This document shows positions 5,581 to 7,614 of a stretch of 7,614 nt of DNA, piece by piece (the stretch's first letter is position 1; every line of letters starts with the position of its first letter). This DNA comes from Caldifarciminota bacterium (GTDB taxonomy: Bacteria; Hydrothermota; UBA3072; WFRC01). A program made the position numbers and the translations under genes. The stretch is taken from NCBI GenBank assembly GCA_015486685.1, contig WFRC01000268.1:1-7614 (forward strand), written 5' to 3'. The notes beneath the pieces were generated by a model. It was given only the letters and a program-made list of their open reading frames with translations. It ran no database searches and was not told the DNA's origin.

Positions 5581-6318
5581 TTACCTCTTAAGTTTTTTAT
5601 CTCTTTCTATGTTCCATTTTACCCACTCATTCTTTTCAATATCCTTCTTTATGCTGAATGGCTTAACACTGTATTTACCTGTTTTGCTTACCCACATTTC
5701 CTGCTGTGCCTTTACAATAACAAACCATTGTTCAAGAGTTACCTTATGTGGTCCCTGTACCTGATGCGGTCCTGGCACCTGCTTAACCTTCCCAAAACCC
5801 TGCTTTTGTTCCATTCTCTTCTTCAAGGGTTCATTTGAAACGGCTACCTTACCTTTATATACCTTAATCCTTGCAGAACTATCAGGCAATACATCCATAC
5901 TATATACAGTCCCTCTAACTCCTGCAACAACAACAGGGTTTTTCACCTTAAATTTAGAACCCTTAGAAAGTTTCTTCACATTTGTCCAGATTCTACCTAT
6001 GGGAACATTGAGTTTTACTTTTATAATAGGGTCACCTTCTACATCAAGCCCTTCTATTTGAAGATTTGTATTTTCATCAATCCTTATAACGGTTCCATCT
6101 ATGATACTTAACTCACATCGAGATTCTGTCTCTGTCTTTAACCATTCACCTTCTTTAACTGTCTCATCCAATTGGGCTTTATTCCATTTCTGCGGCGGTT
6201 CTTTTAGGTTCACGCTTCCATAAAAATAGGAAACTGTACATAACGGTTTTTGATGCTGAGAAGGTTGTTCTACACCTACTAAAAATATTAAGGGAAAAAT
6301 ATATGCGAGTATTTTCAT
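5581..6318 (-). CDS. Exported FecR-domain protein
   Basis: This 245-residue protein has an N-terminal hydrophobic signal (MKILAYIFPLIFLVGVEQ) and a FecR domain at about 55-162. Landmarks are VKEGEWLKTETESRCELSI (54-72), DGTVIRIDENTNLQI (74-88), GRIWTNVKKL (108-117) and KFKVKNPVVVAGVRGTVYSM (122-141), then IKVYKGKVAVSN (151-162). In classic systems FecR carries a periplasmic signal to a sigma factor. Here there is no cytoplasmic anti-sigma segment and no adjacent sigma factor, so it belongs with the exported FecR-domain proteins of unclear function. The C-terminal third (165-245) is lysine-rich and has a small VPGPHQ-VQGPHK duplication at 181-192. The ATG overlaps the upstream stop as ATGA (6315-6318), and AAGGTGG lies just upstream. 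Its stop is 5 nt from the next start. The FecR domain is well supported; the partner is unknown. Confidence 0.85.
   Translation of the reverse strand: MKILAYIFPLIFLVGVEQPSQHQKPLCTVSYFYGSVNLKEPPQKWNKAQLDETVKEGEWLKTETESRCELSIIDGTVIRIDENTNLQIEGLDVEGDPIIKVKLNVPIGRIWTNVKKLSKGSKFKVKNPVVVAGVRGTVYSMDVLPDSSARIKVYKGKVAVSNEPLKKRMEQKQGFGKVKQVPGPHQVQGPHKVTLEQWFVIVKAQQEMWVSKTGKYSVKPFSIKKDIEKNEWVKWNIERDKKLKR
5584..5589 (-). promoter_or_regulatory. Ribosome binding site for the GTG start of the CsgG-like gene
   Basis: AAGAGG on the minus strand lies inside the last codons of the FecR-domain gene and 8 nt before GTG at 5573-5575. It supports GTG over the ATG two bases upstream, which reads ATG-TGA. Confidence 0.7.
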
Positions 6319-7469
6319 TTTCCACCTTCTTTCTTTGTTACCTTTAATACAATTTCATTGGGAGTCTGGGATTTAATTTTAATCTTAAACGAAGGGAGTT
6401 GTTTCTTGTATATCTCATCAGCCAAAAATTGGGCATTTCCTTCAACATTTACCTCCATTGAAGATACTCCGCCCTGAAATCCATGCGAAGAAATATCCTT
6501 TATCCCTCTGATATACCCCTGTAATTCTCTCTTAAAAAGATACATATCGTCAAAAGACTTAAAACCATAAACAGTGAGTTCAATCCTCTGCGTATTGGTT
6601 ACCTCAGATGACCATCTGTTTAGAATTTTGTTCATTAACTCGCCCGCTGCTAAATTTGCCGCCTTTTTTATTGCCGCATTACCACCTGCCGTTTCATCTA
6701 TATGGACAACAGCCGCGTGCTTTGAAACAACAGCAATAATCTCTCCATTATCTACATTTATTGCTCTTAATGTAATATCTGCCTGACAGGACTTCATATC
6801 GCCTAAAAGATTTGATGTGCCTTTTACAACCCGCGAAACAGCCTTGCCCACTATAATCACTTCTGCATGTCCAACAGAACCAATAGCCTTCGCCATTTCT
6901 GCATCTCCTGACGCGGCTGCAAGCATTTTATCCCTTGAAATCTTCGCAGAAATAGTCTTCTTATCAACAAATGTAAAACCACTGGAAATAAATTTATTCA
7001 TAATGGTATTTTCTGCAACATTCAGGTCTACACCAAAATTTTCTCTATCAAGATTTATTTCCTGAATAAGCACCATCATCCGCGGTTTACCCTTTCTACT
7101 GAGAAGGAGCCCTATTGCAGCAAGGTCATCCTTTATGTTTGCCATCTTCACTACAGCCTTAACCTTAACCTTATATGTATATTTGTCGTGTGATTCACTA
7201 ATTATATCGTAAGAGGATATATACCCTGTTGAATGTGAATAAATTCTGTCATTAACAGTCTGAAAATTCTTCACCAGAGTTTCCGAAGAAATAAGCATAC
7301 CAACTGTTGTTTCTACGGCATTTCTTAAAGCATCTGCAACAGCATCATCCTTTGCCTTCGCAATATCGCCCGAAATGATTGACCCCATACCCTCTGCAAT
7401 AACTTCTTTTACATTTGTATTCCCAGATATAGGTAATGCAGTGAGTAGAATGAAAATAGAGATTAACAT
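6315..7469 (-). CDS. Exported FlgT-like protein (FlgT_N plus CsgG/TolB-like domain)
   Basis: From the ATG at 7467-7469 the product is 384 residues with a signal peptide (MLISIFILLTALPISG). Residues about 21-110 look like the FlgT N-terminal domain: EGMGSI, then AKAKDDAVADALRNAVET with a regular helix, GYISSYDII (82-90) and YTYKVKVKAVV (98-108). Residues 128-290 resemble a CsgG/TolB-N-like domain (RMMVLIQE, NKFISSGFTFVDKK, GHAEVIIVGKAV, DITLRAINVDNGEII). Residues 295-378 form a beta-alpha-beta-beta-alpha-beta-like tail (RIELTVYGFKSFDDM ... ELQGYIRGI) that I do not recognise firmly. FlgT proper is a periplasmic flagellar ring protein of Vibrio; no flagellar gene is near, so the name marks the fold only. 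A longer GTG start at 7508 would add 13 residues, but the strong ribosome site lies inside that extension, so I reject it. First gene of the operon. Confidence 0.8.
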   Translation of the reverse strand: MLISIFILLTALPISGNTNVKEVIAEGMGSIISGDIAKAKDDAVADALRNAVETTVGMLISSETLVKNFQTVNDRIYSHSTGYISSYDIISESHDKYTYKVKVKAVVKMANIKDDLAAIGLLLSRKGKPRMMVLIQEINLDRENFGVDLNVAENTIMNKFISSGFTFVDKKTISAKISRDKMLAAASGDAEMAKAIGSVGHAEVIIVGKAVSRVVKGTSNLLGDMKSCQADITLRAINVDNGEIIAVVSKHAAVVHIDETAGGNAAIKKAANLAAGELMNKILNRWSSEVTNTQRIELTVYGFKSFDDMYLFKRELQGYIRGIKDISSHGFQGGVSSMEVNVEGNAQFLADEIYKKQLPSFKIKIKSQTPNEIVLKVTKKEGGK

Positions 7470-7476
7470 ATTAAAC

Positions 7477-7484
7477 ACCTCCTT
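7477..7484 (-). promoter_or_regulatory. Strong ribosome binding site that fixes the FlgT-like start
   Basis: AAGGAGGT on the minus strand is a near-perfect Shine-Dalgarno sequence, 7 nt from the ATG at 7467-7469. It moves the start from the in-frame GTG at 7506-7508 to this ATG, which also puts the signal peptide at the very N terminus. Confidence 0.9.
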
Positions 7485-7510
7485 GTTAAATAAGTTAGAA
7501 GCAAGCACAC

Positions 7511-7614
7511 TAACCGCCTACCGCTAACCGCCAAAACTAATGCGGAATGCGGAAGTGAGAATGCGGATTTATTTCGTTAATCGTAAATCGTAAGCCGTTA
7601 ATTGTAAAAACAAC
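7511..7614 (+). repeat. 7-nt-phased repeat tract upstream of the FlgT-like operon (right copy, runs off edge)
   Basis: Fourteen consecutive 7-nt registers run from 7511 to 7608 without a phase break, with three word families in turn. TAACCGC occurs at 7511-7517 and 7525-7531, with CTACCGC between. AATGCGG occurs at 7539-7545, 7546-7552 and 7560-7566. TCGTTAA, TCGTAAA and TCGTAAG lie at 7574-7580, 7581-7587 and 7588-7594. The end (7574-7614) matches 3413-3453 at 36 of 41 bases. The tract starts about 40 nt upstream of the chosen start codon, so the operon promoter must lie inside or beyond it. I found no convincing -35/-10 pair in it. Confidence 0.7.

Overview
The window looks like a piece of a diderm (outer-membrane-bearing) bacterial chromosome of low to moderate GC, probably from an uncultured lineage. 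The diderm inference rests on three adjacent genes for exported FlgT/CsgG-like and FecR-like proteins. The lineage hint rests on intergenic DNA packed with short palindromes and degenerate 7-nt repeats, a style I associate with genomes assembled from environmental DNA. I cannot name the phylum. Every gene I can support lies on the minus strand, so the window reads right to left.

Region 7470-7614 is a non-coding leader whose distal part (7511-7614) is built on a strict 7-nt register. It feeds a tight four-gene operon: a FlgT-like exported protein (6315-7469), a FecR-domain exported protein (5581-6318), an exported TPR plus CsgG-like plus FlgT_C-like protein (4454-5575), and a DUF72/YecE-family protein (3735-4454). 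The junctions are a 4-nt ATGA overlap, a 5-nt gap and a 1-nt overlap, which argues for one transcript and coupled translation. The first three products probably act together in the periplasm or at the outer membrane. None has a lipobox cysteine, so they are not obvious CsgG-type secretion pores. The DUF72 gene is clearly more AT-rich than the rest.

Region 2725-3734 is about 1 kb without a credible gene. It is a mosaic of hairpin elements (a GTAG-type REP-like element, a CCCTCCC element with two competing stems, twin hairpins with different but self-complementary stems, and a GAGATTG...CAATGAC element) interspersed with several families of 7-nt-phased words. A 41-nt unit in it (3413-3453) recurs at 36/41 identity at the right edge (7574-7614). 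The operon is therefore bracketed by direct repeats.

Region 1-2724 is a second overlapping operon: hisC (histidinol-phosphate aminotransferase), murJ (lipid II flippase) and the start of scpB (condensin subunit), which runs off the left edge. These three are conserved housekeeping genes.

The most unusual content is the repeat architecture, followed by the FlgT-like/FecR/CsgG-like operon. I do not see proof of a new defence or mobile system.
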